The position numbers and the translations under genes are program-made. The notes under the pieces were generated by a model, which saw only the letters and a list, made by a program, of their open reading frames with translations, did no database searches and was not told the DNA's origin. A stretch of 64,000 nucleotides of DNA from CAG-791 sp963629395 (GTDB taxonomy: Bacteria; Bacillota; Clostridia; Lachnospirales; Lachnospiraceae). Shown here one piece after another: positions 1 to 9,363 of this stretch (positions within the stretch are counted from its first letter, which is position 1; each line of letters opens with the position of its first letter). The stretch spans positions 14,515-78,514 of the forward strand of contig CAVGIV010000002.1 in assembly GCA_963629395.1 (NCBI GenBank), given 5' to 3'.

Positions 1-734
1 CCGCACATGATTGAAAACACCAGTCCGCCTGCCACCAGAAGCTCTCCGAACAAATATACTGCGCTCACGCAGGAAACCCTCCTGCCATAGTGCAGCACCA
101 TCGAAACACAGATTGAAAAAAGCGCCATGGCACATGCGGTATTGCTGTGGGTCAGCCCGTACAAAAGAACATCTCCCACCGCCAGCAGAATATACAGATA
201 CAGCTTCATCTTCCGATCATACAGGTATAATCCCAGCATCAGCAGCATCGCCGCCATGCAGTGAAGAGAATTGGGGTGTCCCAGTCCCAGGTCCCAGCGC
301 GTCTCAATTCCGTGCCCATAGTCATAGGTCTGGTACAGATGCCCCATCACGCCGGTAAGCGCCAGCACGACCAGCACCGCACATCCGGCAAGCGTACCCA
401 GAAATTCCAGCTTCATCGCCTTTCGAATCGAAATCGTACCAGCCGCCCGCATGAATATGAAAACGCGCAGCAGATCATTTCGCCCGCCGATCCGCCAGCA
501 AAGGATCCCCAGCAGGATGGCAAAAAGCCAGAATCCGTGCTCCTTTGCCGTTGCCCTTGGAACACAGCAAAGGCAGCGCACCGCGAACAAAAGAAACGCA
601 AAGCGGTACATCATTCCATCATATGGATTTGTCCAGCTGCTCTTATCCAGAACAACTACCAGAATCTCAATGCACAGTCCCAGATAGAATAAAACTGTGC
701 TCCATCGATCCAGCTTTGAAAGCACCTTATTCAT
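1..734 (-). CDS. Polysaccharide polymerase-like membrane protein, C-terminus outside window
   Basis: The gene starts with ATG at 734 and is still open at base 1, so the 244 visible residues are its N-terminal part. About eight hydrophobic segments can be seen (roughly residues 14-30, 42-57, 68-80, 108-128, 150-170, 178-194, 201-215, 225-242). The motif GLGHPN at 150-155, in a membrane-adjacent position, is typical of Wzy-like polymerase and ligase proteins in Firmicutes glycan clusters. It is the last visible gene of the operon that begins near 7904 and lies 93 bases after the fucosyltransferase fusion. The inferred role is polymerising or ligating lipid-linked glycan repeats on the outer face of the membrane. 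The family call rests on topology, one motif and context, so another multi-pass glycan enzyme is possible. Confidence 0.7.
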   Translation of the reverse strand, partial: MNKVLSKLDRWSTVLFYLGLCIEILVVVLDKSSWTNPYDGMMYRFAFLLFAVRCLCCVPRATAKEHGFWLFAILLGILCWRIGGRNDLLRVFIFMRAAGTISIRKAMKLEFLGTLAGCAVLVVLALTGVMGHLYQTYDYGHGIETRWDLGLGHPNSLHCMAAMLLMLGLYLYDRKMKLYLYILLAVGDVLLYGLTHSNTACAMALFSICVSMVLHYGRRVSCVSAVYLFGELLVAGGLVFSIMC

Positions 735-827
735 GTTCCTTGCTTCCCTGCATATCCGCCCGGCACCTGCTGCATGCTGGCGGAAGCCTCCTGCCTGCAG
801 GCAGATCCGAGGTTACAGACGGCCCGC

Positions 828-2918
828 TTATCCGTGCCTTTTCCATGCCACCACCGTTTTCTCATAGATCCCGGATAAACGGTAATACATCTGCGGTGAT
901 TGCACATACAGCTTCAAACGCTCCGAGTCTCCGCGGCGTCCGTACCGCTTCTGTCTGCACAGCTCCAGAATACGGTCCTTGTGAGAGAGAATACGCTGTT
1001 CAAGCTCTCTTGCCTGGTCCTTTGTTTCTTCACAGGCGCGATAATCCTCTTCATAGAACAGCATGCGGCGGTAAAACCAGTATTCCGACTCCTCACGAAG
1101 CCGCACAAAGCCTGCCTCGTCCAGCAGTGCAAGATGACTTCGCCACGCCGGGATCTCCTGTGTCAGCGTCCGATCTGCACGACCGCTGTTCATAATGCTC
1201 TCATTGCGGTTCTTCACATAATCATACAGAGGCTCCGGCTGATACAGCACTTTTCGTGCCCGGCAAAGCGCATAGGTTGTAAAAGGAATGTCCTCCGCAC
1301 TGGTGCCCTCCGGGAACCGATTTCCCTTTAACACGCTTTGGTGGAAGAGCTTGCTCCACACAGACGGATGCAGAACAACCTTTCCATCCGTTCCTTCTGC
1401 TCCCGAACGAATAAAATACCGAAGTGCATCCTGCTGCCTCAATAATATACTGTTCTCCACAAGAGCGGCAATTCTGGCACTGGCGTCTTTCTCTCTTGCC
1501 TCTGCCTCCGGGGCCGCCTTGCTTTCATCCTGTGCCACAGTCTCCCGGTAATTCACAGCCGCAAGCTGCGCACCGGTTGCAAGCATGCCTCGCACCATCG
1601 TCTCGTACATTTCGGGGTGCGCATAATCGTCCCCGTCCACAAAGCCGATGTACTCTCCCCTTGCATCTGCCAATCCGGCGTTGCGTGCTGCCGAAACGCC
1701 GCCGTTTGCTGTGTGAATCACGCGAACCCGGGGATCCTGCCGGGACACTTCGTCCAGAATGCGTCCCGTTCCATCCGTGGAGCCATCGTCCACAGCGATG
1801 ATATCCAGATTCTGCCAGGTTTGCCTTCTCACGGATTCCAGAGCCCTCGCAATGTATGGTTCCACATTGTAGGCCGTCACAATGACAGAGATCAGCGGCG
1901 TCTCCGTCATAAAGCGGCCGGACGGACTGATGCGAATCATATCGCGGGAATAGATATCCTTCCGGGCCAGTTCACTCCCGTCCTTCTCATTGTTCCAGAT
2001 GGACGGTGCGAATACGATTTTACCCGGCGCGCTGCAAAGCCATGCTCCCCACCAGGAGAAGCTGGAATTGGCAATAATGTGGCAGCGGCACTGTGTCATC
2101 AGATAAAGATCCAGATGGCCGTGATCCTCATCGCTCCCCTTTACAAGGACAAAGCGCCCTCTGCCCAGGTTATCGGAGCGCTCCGCCTGGTAGCGAATCC
2201 ACTCTCCCGCCTTTTCTTCATCATTTGAAAAAACAAAAAACGTGATTTCCGGATCCAGCTCCTGCAGACGCATAATAGCGGTGTTGTAATACGCATCCGT
2301 ACAGATCCCGCCGTAAACATCCCCTTTTGCCACGTAATCCCCGAATCGAAGGTGGATGGAGGCACTGCCTCCTCTTCCGTTTAATCCTCTGGCATCTGCA
2401 TTGGCTCCTGCCTGCCGGATCCTTGCCTCATACCCGCCGGCCTGCTCCAGGATCCGCCTTTCCCTGGCATCGGCATCCTCCCGCGGCTCTAAGAGCTTAT
2501 CCGGAAAGGAAAAAGCTCGCCGCACCTCGTCCTCGCATCCTTCAAAATATCTAGGACTTTGAAAGCCGCCGCAAAAATATCCATCCTCCAGCTCAAGAAA
2601 GGCCGGATCAAACACGAAGTCCTTATCGTCCCTTTCCAGTGTCTTTCGCCCCGTCAGCTTCCTGCGGACTCGGCTAGGCAGAGCAAGACTGCCGTCCGTA
2701 AGGCGCGCAACGTCCTCCCGCGAAGCCGTCGGATATTCAATCCCGAAGATGTCCAGCCTTTTGGGGCGCCGTTTCTGCGCAGAATCACGGAAGGCCTCTT
2801 CATCGTATTGCGACACATCGTCAAACGAAACGCTGCGCCCGAGTTTTTGAAGCTGCAGGAAGAGAGCATACTGAAACATCTGATTGCCCAGTCCACCTGA
2901 CATTTGGATGATAATCAT
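828..2918 (-). CDS. Alpha-1,2-fucosyltransferase (GT11) fused to a GT2 glycosyltransferase
   Basis: This 696-residue protein has two catalytic modules. Residues 1-325 match GT11: a GGLGNQMFQYA start, HLRFGDY at 189-195 (the GDP-fucose-binding H-x-R-x-G-D-Y type motif) and ANSSFSWWGAWL at 283-294. From about residue 341 a GT2 GT-A domain begins (LISVIVTAYN), with DDGSTDGTG at 377-385 and the acidic DGDD at 428-431. The start at 2918 was chosen because its ATG overlaps the TGA of the upstream amidotransferase gene (ATGA), which implies translational coupling, and because the GT11 domain begins there. The expected product is a glycan carrying an alpha-1,2-linked fucose plus one more sugar. GT11 and GT2 enzymes are usually separate proteins, so the single frame is notable. 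Confidence 0.9.
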   Translation of the reverse strand: MIIIQMSGGLGNQMFQYALFLQLQKLGRSVSFDDVSQYDEEAFRDSAQKRRPKRLDIFGIEYPTASREDVARLTDGSLALPSRVRRKLTGRKTLERDDKDFVFDPAFLELEDGYFCGGFQSPRYFEGCEDEVRRAFSFPDKLLEPREDADARERRILEQAGGYEARIRQAGANADARGLNGRGGSASIHLRFGDYVAKGDVYGGICTDAYYNTAIMRLQELDPEITFFVFSNDEEKAGEWIRYQAERSDNLGRGRFVLVKGSDEDHGHLDLYLMTQCRCHIIANSSFSWWGAWLCSAPGKIVFAPSIWNNEKDGSELARKDIYSRDMIRISPSGRFMTETPLISVIVTAYNVEPYIARALESVRRQTWQNLDIIAVDDGSTDGTGRILDEVSRQDPRVRVIHTANGGVSAARNAGLADARGEYIGFVDGDDYAHPEMYETMVRGMLATGAQLAAVNYRETVAQDESKAAPEAEAREKDASARIAALVENSILLRQQDALRYFIRSGAEGTDGKVVLHPSVWSKLFHQSVLKGNRFPEGTSAEDIPFTTYALCRARKVLYQPEPLYDYVKNRNESIMNSGRADRTLTQEIPAWRSHLALLDEAGFVRLREESEYWFYRRMLFYEEDYRACEETKDQARELEQRILSHKDRILELCRQKRYGRRGDSERLKLYVQSPQMYYRLSGIYEKTVVAWKRHG

Positions 2919-4846
2919 ACGGCAAGACATTCCTTCCAATAATCCGCCCATTGCTGGAACACGAAAAAGCTCCACAACAGTACTGAATAGTTCCGTCCGG
3001 ATCCGGCGCCTCCATCCCCCATGGTCAGAAAACGGTTCACCAGCTCCTGCACAGCGGCAGGATCAAAAAGCCCCTGGGCCTCGAGATACTGCGTACTGCA
3101 ATAATGCAGAAGCTCCTCCCTCAGCGGTCCCGAAAGCCACTTGCCAAGCGGGACGGAAAATCCCTTCTTAGGCCGGTCCAGCAGCTCCCTGGGAATGTAA
3201 TCGTAAGCCAGCTGCTTTAAAAGATACTTTTTGGAAAAGCCGCCGGAAACCGGGTGGTATTTTAAGGAGTGATCCAGCCGGAAGGAATAGCGTATCACGT
3301 CCGGATCCAGGAACGGGCATCGGCTCTCCAGTGAGTATTTCATGGAGGCCTTGTCCACCTTCATCAGAATATCCCCGGGAAGATAGGTGTCCAAATCCAG
3401 CAGCATCCGTGTGATCTGCCAGTTTTCAGACGGATACTGCGATTCTGTTTCATAGTTGGCGGAAAGGAATGGCGTAGTTTGCTCCGGATCGGAACGAACT
3501 AATTTTCTTGCCAGCTCCGTATAGCTTCCGGCACCGAACTGGGTCTTGGTCTGCCTGCCGCGATTTGCGGAAATCACGCGCACGCGGAAGGGATACAGCT
3601 CCTCGAGCCTCTTACCGCGTCCAAGCGGAAGCTGACCGATCCCGTGTGCCAGACCGCCCAGAGCATCCAGACGCTGTGCAAGCCGGACATGATCATAGAT
3701 GCCGTAGCCGCAGAACAGCTCATCTCCGGCATCTCCGGAGAGGGCCACCGTCACCTTTTTCTTGGCCAGCTTTGACACCAGCATCGTCGGTATCTGCGAG
3801 GAATCTGCCATCGGCTCATCAAAGAACTTCGGCAAATCACCAACCAGCTCGAAAAGGTCGCTTTCCCCGATGATCTGTTCCTCGTGATCAGCCCCCAGAT
3901 GCTGTGCAATCGCCCTTGCATACGGCGATTCATCGTATTCCTCCTCTTCAAATCCAATGGAAAAGGTCTGAAGCCGTCCGCTCCCCAGCTGTTCGCTGGC
4001 AATGGCGCTGATCAGTGATGAATCGTAGCCGCCGGACAAAAAGGTTCCCAGTGGAACATCCGCTACCATCCGCCGCCGCACAGCGTTCTGCAGGTGCAGA
4101 CGCAGCTCGTCTTTGGCCTCCTTCTCATCCGTAATGCAGCTCTTCCTGTTGTCCTCGTACTGCTCGCGAATGCTCCAGTAGCGCCAGGAATGCATCGTAT
4201 GCTCTCTGACATTCCAGGTCATAACGCATCCCGGTTCCACCTTCCACACATTCTCCAGAACGGTGTCCGGTGCATTGATGTACTCCTGAAACAGATATCT
4301 TGGAAGAATATCCCTTCGTATCCTGCCCTTAAAGCCCGGACTTTTCAGAATCGGAGCAAGGACAGAGGCGAACAAAAGCTCCTCGCCGTTCTGAAAGAAA
4401 TACAGTGGCTTTTGACCCATTCGGTCACGGGCCAATATCAGCTCCTGCGTGCTGCAGTCGTAAAGAGCAAAGGCAAACATGCCGTTGAAATGCTCAACGC
4501 AGGAGATCCCCCAGCGCAGATACGCAGCGAGAATAACCTCCGTATCGCAGCTGGAGCGAAATGAATACTCCGGAAGCTCTTGCCGAAGCTCCCGGTAATT
4601 ATAGATTTCACCGTTATAGACAAGGCGGAGGCGTCCATCCTCCGTGGACATCGGCTGATGTCCCAGCGGCGACAGATCCAGAATCGCCAGTCGTCTTTGC
4701 GCCATACCGAGGGTCTCACCCCCCGGCAGCTCCCAGAGCTCCGCTCCCGCATCGTCCGGTCCGCGCTCCTTCATAGTATCATTCATCAAAGACAGCTGTT
4801 CTCTGGTGATGATGCGTTTTGAAATATATCCGCATATTCCGCACAT
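2915..4846 (-). CDS. asnB: Asparagine synthase-like glutamine amidotransferase within the glycan operon
   Basis: This 643-residue protein has the full AsnB architecture. An N-terminal class II glutaminase domain has the nucleophile Cys2 (MCGICG), RGPDDAG at 28-34 and YNGEIYNY at 77-84. The C-terminal synthetase domain has the PP-loop SGGYDSS at 271-277. AsnB makes asparagine from aspartate, ATP and glutamine. Homologues inside glycan clusters (WbpS type) instead amidate uronic acids. Its place between a GT4 (3-base gap) and a fucosyltransferase (4-base overlap) favours a glycan role, as does the separate paralogue at 13746. Tyr in the PP-loop, where Leu or Ile is usual, is a mild deviation. 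Substrate choice cannot be decided from sequence alone. Confidence 0.88.
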   Translation of the reverse strand: MCGICGYISKRIITREQLSLMNDTMKERGPDDAGAELWELPGGETLGMAQRRLAILDLSPLGHQPMSTEDGRLRLVYNGEIYNYRELRQELPEYSFRSSCDTEVILAAYLRWGISCVEHFNGMFAFALYDCSTQELILARDRMGQKPLYFFQNGEELLFASVLAPILKSPGFKGRIRRDILPRYLFQEYINAPDTVLENVWKVEPGCVMTWNVREHTMHSWRYWSIREQYEDNRKSCITDEKEAKDELRLHLQNAVRRRMVADVPLGTFLSGGYDSSLISAIASEQLGSGRLQTFSIGFEEEEYDESPYARAIAQHLGADHEEQIIGESDLFELVGDLPKFFDEPMADSSQIPTMLVSKLAKKKVTVALSGDAGDELFCGYGIYDHVRLAQRLDALGGLAHGIGQLPLGRGKRLEELYPFRVRVISANRGRQTKTQFGAGSYTELARKLVRSDPEQTTPFLSANYETESQYPSENWQITRMLLDLDTYLPGDILMKVDKASMKYSLESRCPFLDPDVIRYSFRLDHSLKYHPVSGGFSKKYLLKQLAYDYIPRELLDRPKKGFSVPLGKWLSGPLREELLHYCSTQYLEAQGLFDPAAVQELVNRFLTMGDGGAGSGRNYSVLLWSFFVFQQWADYWKECLAV

Positions 4847-4849
4847 AGG

Positions 4850-6067
4850 TCACCCTGCAAGCTCCATGTAAAATTTCTGCATTTTTACAGCCGAGGTTTC
4901 CACGTCATAGCCGGCAGCATCCAGCAGCGCACCTGCTCTCGCAGATGCCTCCCGCCGGCCGGCTGCATCGCCGGCAAGAACCAGACCCTTTTCTTCATCG
5001 GTTGAGGCTGTGCGCCGCTTAATTTCCCTCGCCCACAGCGGCTTGTCTCCTTCCCCGATCGGAAGACGGATCACCAGATTCGAAAGCACCGCCTCCTCCG
5101 TGATGGTATCGGCAATGACGCAGGGAAGTCCTGCTGCCTGCGCTTCTATTACTGTTCCCGGCATTCCCTCATACAAGGATGGAAACGCAAATACGTCAAA
5201 GGCCTGATACACTGCTGCCGTCTCTTCTCTCGAGAGCTGTCCGGTCCAGATAACCTTTTCGCCAAGTCCCGCTTCCTCAAACGCCTTTTGTATCTGCTCC
5301 TTCAGTGCACCCTTCCCGGCGAACAGAAAGCGCACCTCGCAGCCTGCAAGCTCCCTGCCAACCCCGGCAAGGTAGCTGTGATTTTTAACCGCATCCAGGC
5401 GGCCCACGTGTCCGATCACCACAGCATTATCCGGAATCCCATAGCTTGCCCGGACCCGGCGGCGCTTTTCTTCATCAAAGAAAAAAGGAGCCAGCTCCAG
5501 TGCATTCGGCACCAGCATGATCTTCCCTTCCTCGAATGCCCTGCGGCCATATACGGAAATGGATGCCTCCTGTGAGCAGGAAAGCATCCGGTCACATTTG
5601 CCGGGAAGCGAACGCCGAAGCCACCTGGTAGCAATTCCTCTCAGCCCCGCGTCCACACCGGCGCTTCTGGCATGTGCCATCACCACCGGCACGCCAGCCT
5701 CCTTCGCAATCGGAAGGTATATCGAAGCTGTCGAGGTCATATGTCCCTCGACAGCCGTGAAGTCATGATGCGCTGCAAAAAATCGCCTGCACGCTCTCTT
5801 GTACTGGCCCAGATTGGTTCCGGTAAAGCGGGGCAGTACAAAGATTCTCCCGCCCATGGACAGCACTTCATCATCCAGGTCCTCCTTGGGCCGGCGCGCT
5901 GCCAGTGTGTCTAGATCCTCACAGGCGTCCCGGAAGTGCACCAGAAAATCAAACTGGACCTTTGTTCGGTCCATATGCCGGTACAGATCCATTACCCGGG
6001 ATTCCGCACCGCCGCGATTCAGCTTGCCGAACACATGTAGAATTCGGATTGGTGTCTCCAGCTCCAT
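4850..6067 (-). CDS. Glycosyltransferase, GT4 family
   Basis: A 405-residue GT-B fold retaining glycosyltransferase. GKLNRGGAES at 14-23 is the acceptor-side glycine-rich loop. VGRLDAVKN near 221-229 and FPSLYEGMPGTVIEAQ at 295-310 form the donor-binding E-x7-E motif of GT4. The frame is open further upstream, but the start at 6067 was preferred because AAAGGGGAA lies about ten bases before it and homology begins there. A longer start would overlap the deacetylase-like gene. The enzyme acts at the cytoplasmic face of the membrane and transfers a sugar from a nucleotide donor to the growing lipid-linked glycan. Donor and acceptor cannot be read from the sequence. Confidence 0.9.
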   Translation of the reverse strand: MELETPIRILHVFGKLNRGGAESRVMDLYRHMDRTKVQFDFLVHFRDACEDLDTLAARRPKEDLDDEVLSMGGRIFVLPRFTGTNLGQYKRACRRFFAAHHDFTAVEGHMTSTASIYLPIAKEAGVPVVMAHARSAGVDAGLRGIATRWLRRSLPGKCDRMLSCSQEASISVYGRRAFEEGKIMLVPNALELAPFFFDEEKRRRVRASYGIPDNAVVIGHVGRLDAVKNHSYLAGVGRELAGCEVRFLFAGKGALKEQIQKAFEEAGLGEKVIWTGQLSREETAAVYQAFDVFAFPSLYEGMPGTVIEAQAAGLPCVIADTITEEAVLSNLVIRLPIGEGDKPLWAREIKRRTASTDEEKGLVLAGDAAGRREASARAGALLDAAGYDVETSAVKMQKFYMELAG

Positions 6068-6161
6068 ACTCTGTGTACTTCCCCTTTGTGTAGCGTCTGC
6101 TGTCTTCAAAGCGCAGCAGGTGAATCCGTACTGCCCATCCGCTGCCCGGTCAGGTCGTTTT

Positions 6162-6917
6162 TCAGCTTTGCTTACTTTTTTGCTTCTCATAGCGTTCACG
6201 CAGTGCGCGCTTGACCAGTGCCATTGCGTGCTCCTTCTGCATGCCAAAGGATCCTCGAATCACCGCATCCTGCGCCAGCATCTCGTCATAGGAAATCATT
6301 GACTGATTGCTGATGATGTCCTCATAGACAGCAAAATCCTTCTCCTCGAGCGTGTTGCAGTGCACGACAATGGTGGTTACTCCGGAAGTCTTTTTGAGGC
6401 TGTCCGACTTCCGGTAGGAAATCGGATAAAAAATCAGCTCCGCATACTGGTAGGGACAGGTTCCGAAGCCATCGGTCAGGCCGGTAAATCCCAAAGAACG
6501 AAGTGCCATTAGCGTATTGAGGTCATAGGAGTGAGCCGGTGCCATGAACAGCGTCGTCTCAATTCCATGCTTCTTTAAGATTGCCTGTCCCTTGCGGAGG
6601 CGGTCTCTTTGCTCCTCATAGGATTGTCCCGCAAATTCCGACTTGCGATTCAGCGGCAGAATACCACCCTTATCCGTGGAGTAGGTGTGATGATAGCCAT
6701 GCATACTAAGTGTCCAGCCGTCCTTATCCCGCAGCTGCTTCACATAATCCCAGAAATCCTCCCTGGGCGGATCAATCTGAAGCTTCGGATCGCGGTTGTC
6801 CGGTACAATTCCCAGAAGCGGCCGAACGCCGTATTGATCCAGAATATCCTTGAAGCGCAGAAACTTCTCCCAATTCATTTCTGCCGTTATATCATCCAAA
6901 CGAATCGCGATTTTCAC
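6162..6917 (-). CDS. DUF2334 polysaccharide deacetylase-like protein
   Basis: The 251-residue protein begins with a GTG codon preceded by GAGGTGA. The pattern of the NodB/DUF2334 deacetylase-like fold is visible: RLDD at 6-9, HGYHH at 73-77 and PAHSYD at 127-132, with Asp and His residues positioned like the metal ligands of carbohydrate esterase family 4. No signal peptide or membrane segment is seen, so a cytoplasmic location is inferred. It begins nine bases after the epimerase stop and is followed by the GT4 gene, so it probably acts on a nucleotide sugar or lipid-linked intermediate of this glycan. Catalysis is not proven, because many DUF2334 proteins are uncharacterised. Confidence 0.82.
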   Translation of the reverse strand: MKIAIRLDDITAEMNWEKFLRFKDILDQYGVRPLLGIVPDNRDPKLQIDPPREDFWDYVKQLRDKDGWTLSMHGYHHTYSTDKGGILPLNRKSEFAGQSYEEQRDRLRKGQAILKKHGIETTLFMAPAHSYDLNTLMALRSLGFTGLTDGFGTCPYQYAELIFYPISYRKSDSLKKTSGVTTIVVHCNTLEEKDFAVYEDIISNQSMISYDEMLAQDAVIRGSFGMQKEHAMALVKRALRERYEKQKSKQS

Positions 6918-6926
6918 AACATCACC

Positions 6927-7904
6927 TCACTGCAAGTTTTCCTTGTACCAGTCAATTGCCAGCGCAATGCCGGCGGCAAAATCATAGGACGGATCATACC
7001 CAAGCTTTTCTCTGGCCTTGGATATGTCTGCATTGCTGTCCCGTATATCTCCGGCGCGGGTCGGGCCGAATGCCGGCTCCATCTCGATTCCAAGCGCCTT
7101 TGTGATGTCATAATACACATCAATCAGATATTCCCGTCCGCCGGCACCGATGTTATACGCTGTTCCGGACGCATCCTCGGAAGCTGCGCAGCAGCGAAGG
7201 CATCCCTCAATCACATTGTCAATATAGGTAAAATCCCTGCTCTGACGTCCGTCTCCGTTAATTGTGGGCTGCTCACCCGCCAGGAGCTGTTTAATAAACT
7301 TCGGGATTACTGCCGCGTAGACGCCATTGGGGTCCTGGTGCCGTCCGAAGACATTGAAGAACCGCATGCCGTAGGTGTTCAGGCCGTAGATTTCCTTGTA
7401 CATCTGCCCGTACATCTCATCCACCTTCTTCGTCAGTGCGTACGGAGAAAGCGGTTTGCCCTCCTGTCCTTCCTTCTTCGGAAGCACAGTCGAGTCTCCG
7501 TATACTGAGGAGCTTGAAGCATACGCGAATCTCTTCACGCCGTTTTCCCGTGAGGCCTCCATCATGTTGAGTGTTCCGTGAATGTTCACTTCTTCATAGA
7601 ACAACGGCATCTCAATGCTGCGCGGTACCGATCCCCAGGCCGCGAGATGAATCACGTAGTCGACGTTCTCCGTTGCCTTTCGGCACGCATCCAGATCCCG
7701 GATATCATCCTGGATGAATGTAAACCTGGGATGCTCCAGATAGGGTGTAATGTTCTCAATATGTCCGGTAGAAAGATTGTCCAGTACGCGAACGGTATAT
7801 CCCTTTTCCAGAATTGCCGCCGCCACATTCGATCCGATGAAGCCGGCACCGCCGGTCACCAGAAAAACGCTGTCCTTTGGAAACGTTATTTTCTCAAAGC
7901 TCAT
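6927..7904 (-). CDS. NAD-dependent nucleotide-sugar epimerase/dehydratase (extended SDR)
   Basis: A 325-residue extended short-chain dehydrogenase. TGGAGFIGSN at 17-26 is the NAD-binding Rossmann loop, SSSSVYG near 130-136 supplies the catalytic Ser region, and Y155-x3-K159 is the catalytic pair. The overall pattern is closest to UDP-glucose or UDP-GlcNAc 4-epimerases of the GalE/WbpP kind. The start at 7904 was chosen over a longer frame because AGAGGA sits about eight bases upstream and the longer form would run into the radical SAM gene. It is the first gene of the left glycan operon, only 53 bases after the SCIFF maturase stop, with no clear terminator between. The exact sugar substrate is not determined. 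Confidence 0.88.
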   Translation of the reverse strand: MSFEKITFPKDSVFLVTGGAGFIGSNVAAAILEKGYTVRVLDNLSTGHIENITPYLEHPRFTFIQDDIRDLDACRKATENVDYVIHLAAWGSVPRSIEMPLFYEEVNIHGTLNMMEASRENGVKRFAYASSSSVYGDSTVLPKKEGQEGKPLSPYALTKKVDEMYGQMYKEIYGLNTYGMRFFNVFGRHQDPNGVYAAVIPKFIKQLLAGEQPTINGDGRQSRDFTYIDNVIEGCLRCCAASEDASGTAYNIGAGGREYLIDVYYDITKALGIEMEPAFGPTRAGDIRDSNADISKAREKLGYDPSYDFAAGIALAIDWYKENLQ

Positions 7905-7957
7905 GAATTGATCCTCTGAATTGATTCTCTTTTGTATCCCATGATACCATATGTAAC

Positions 7958-9340
7958 TTATGCCTGCATGGCAGCCTCGGCAACCTTTATCATAATGGCG
8001 CACTCAATTCTCTTGCGGAAAATCTGACAGCCGTATTCATAGGTTCCGTGAATGTCACCGGTCGCATGATACCCGTTGGCTGCGCACCCTCCGGAGCAGT
8101 ACAGCCGTGCCCAGCAGTTATCGCAGTCATGCCGTGCATACACGTTGCAAAGCTTGAATTCATCGCGAAGCTTTGTGTTCGTCACGCCGTCCCAGATGTT
8201 CCCCAGCTTATATTCCGGGTCGCTGACAAACTGGTGACAGGGATACAGGTCTCCCCACGCAGTAACAGCCATGTATTCCGTTCCGGAGCCGCATCCGGAG
8301 ATCCGTTTGTAGATGCACGGACCATGCTCTAAGTTAATCATGTAATGATAAAAGGTAATGGGCTTGCCTTCCCTCTGTCTGCGGATCATATCCTTGGCCA
8401 GAATTTCATACTGCTCGAAGAGAATCGGCAAATCCTCCTTCGTTAATGCACTCGGGCTTGACGGGTCACATACGACCGGCTCCATCGACAGCTCTGTAAA
8501 GCCCAGGTCATCCGCCATGTGGAACAGATCATTTGTAAAGTCCGGATTGTAATGCGTAAAGGTGCCGCGCATATAATAGCCCTTATTGCCCCTGGCCTTG
8601 GCAAATTTCTGGAACTTCGGAACGATGGTGTCGTAGCTCCCCCGTCCCATACGGTCCACGCGAAACCGGTCATTGACCTCCTTGCGGCCGTCCAGAGAGA
8701 GCACCACATTATGGCACTCCCTGTTGGCCCATTCAATAACCTCGTCATTGACGCCCACACCGTTGGTGGTCAGGGTAAAGCGGAAATTCTTCTTTTTTTC
8801 CTTTTCTATGCTGCGGGCATATGCCACCAGATCCTTGCACACCTGAAAGTTCATCAGCGGCTCACCGCCAAAAAAATCAACCTCCAGATTTCTGCGGAAG
8901 CCGGAGTTCTCAACCAGAAAATCCAGCGCACGCTTGCCCGTCTCAAAGCTCATCAGTCCTTCCTTGCCATGGAAATTCCCCTGAGAGGCAAAGCAGTAGG
9001 AGCAGTTCAGATTACATGTGTGCGTCACCAGAAGACAGAGCGCTTTGATGACATTGGAGCGGTTCTTAAGGTCAAATGCTTTATCTGCGAACACATCCTC
9101 TGTAAACAGCTTCCCATCGCGGATCAGCTCGTCGATGTCCGCAAAGGTGTCCGCCACGTCCTGCTCCGTGAGGCCCTGCTCCTTATACTTGGCAAGCAGC
9201 TCCCGTCCAACACACTCTCTGTCCTTTCCCGCATCCAGTCCCGCAATCGCGTCATACGCAATCTCATCGGTAACATGGACTGCTCCGGAATATACATCAA
9301 GAATAATATTGTAGCCGTTTAATTGATATTGATGAATCAT
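7958..9340 (-). CDS. scfB: SCIFF peptide maturase, radical SAM/SPASM thioether-forming enzyme
   Basis: A 460-residue radical SAM enzyme. The SAM-cluster motif C-x3-C-x2-C is at Cys109, 113 and 116. The C-terminal SPASM-type region is cysteine-rich (LYPCHQF, then DCDNCWARLYCSGGC) and would bind auxiliary Fe-S clusters. Known members install cysteine-to-threonine thioether bridges in the SCIFF peptide, which is encoded just upstream here. The start at 9340 (MIHQYQLNGYN) follows CAGGAAA and matches the family N-terminus. An ATG seven codons earlier is less likely. A strong hairpin between the peptide gene and this one probably lowers maturase expression. The modified peptide's biological role is unknown. 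Confidence 0.93.
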   Translation of the reverse strand: MIHQYQLNGYNIILDVYSGAVHVTDEIAYDAIAGLDAGKDRECVGRELLAKYKEQGLTEQDVADTFADIDELIRDGKLFTEDVFADKAFDLKNRSNVIKALCLLVTHTCNLNCSYCFASQGNFHGKEGLMSFETGKRALDFLVENSGFRRNLEVDFFGGEPLMNFQVCKDLVAYARSIEKEKKKNFRFTLTTNGVGVNDEVIEWANRECHNVVLSLDGRKEVNDRFRVDRMGRGSYDTIVPKFQKFAKARGNKGYYMRGTFTHYNPDFTNDLFHMADDLGFTELSMEPVVCDPSSPSALTKEDLPILFEQYEILAKDMIRRQREGKPITFYHYMINLEHGPCIYKRISGCGSGTEYMAVTAWGDLYPCHQFVSDPEYKLGNIWDGVTNTKLRDEFKLCNVYARHDCDNCWARLYCSGGCAANGYHATGDIHGTYEYGCQIFRKRIECAIMIKVAEAAMQA

Positions 9341-9363
9341 ATGCTTTCCTGTCTTATACATCT

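Noticed and set aside
545..1195. 216-residue plus-strand frame
   Set aside because: It is antisense to two glycan genes that have clear domain motifs, and its sequence is low-complexity with no family features.
6068..6247. 60-residue N-terminal extension of the GT4 at 4850
   Set aside because: It would overlap the deacetylase-like gene; the ATG at 6067 has a good ribosome site and the family begins there.
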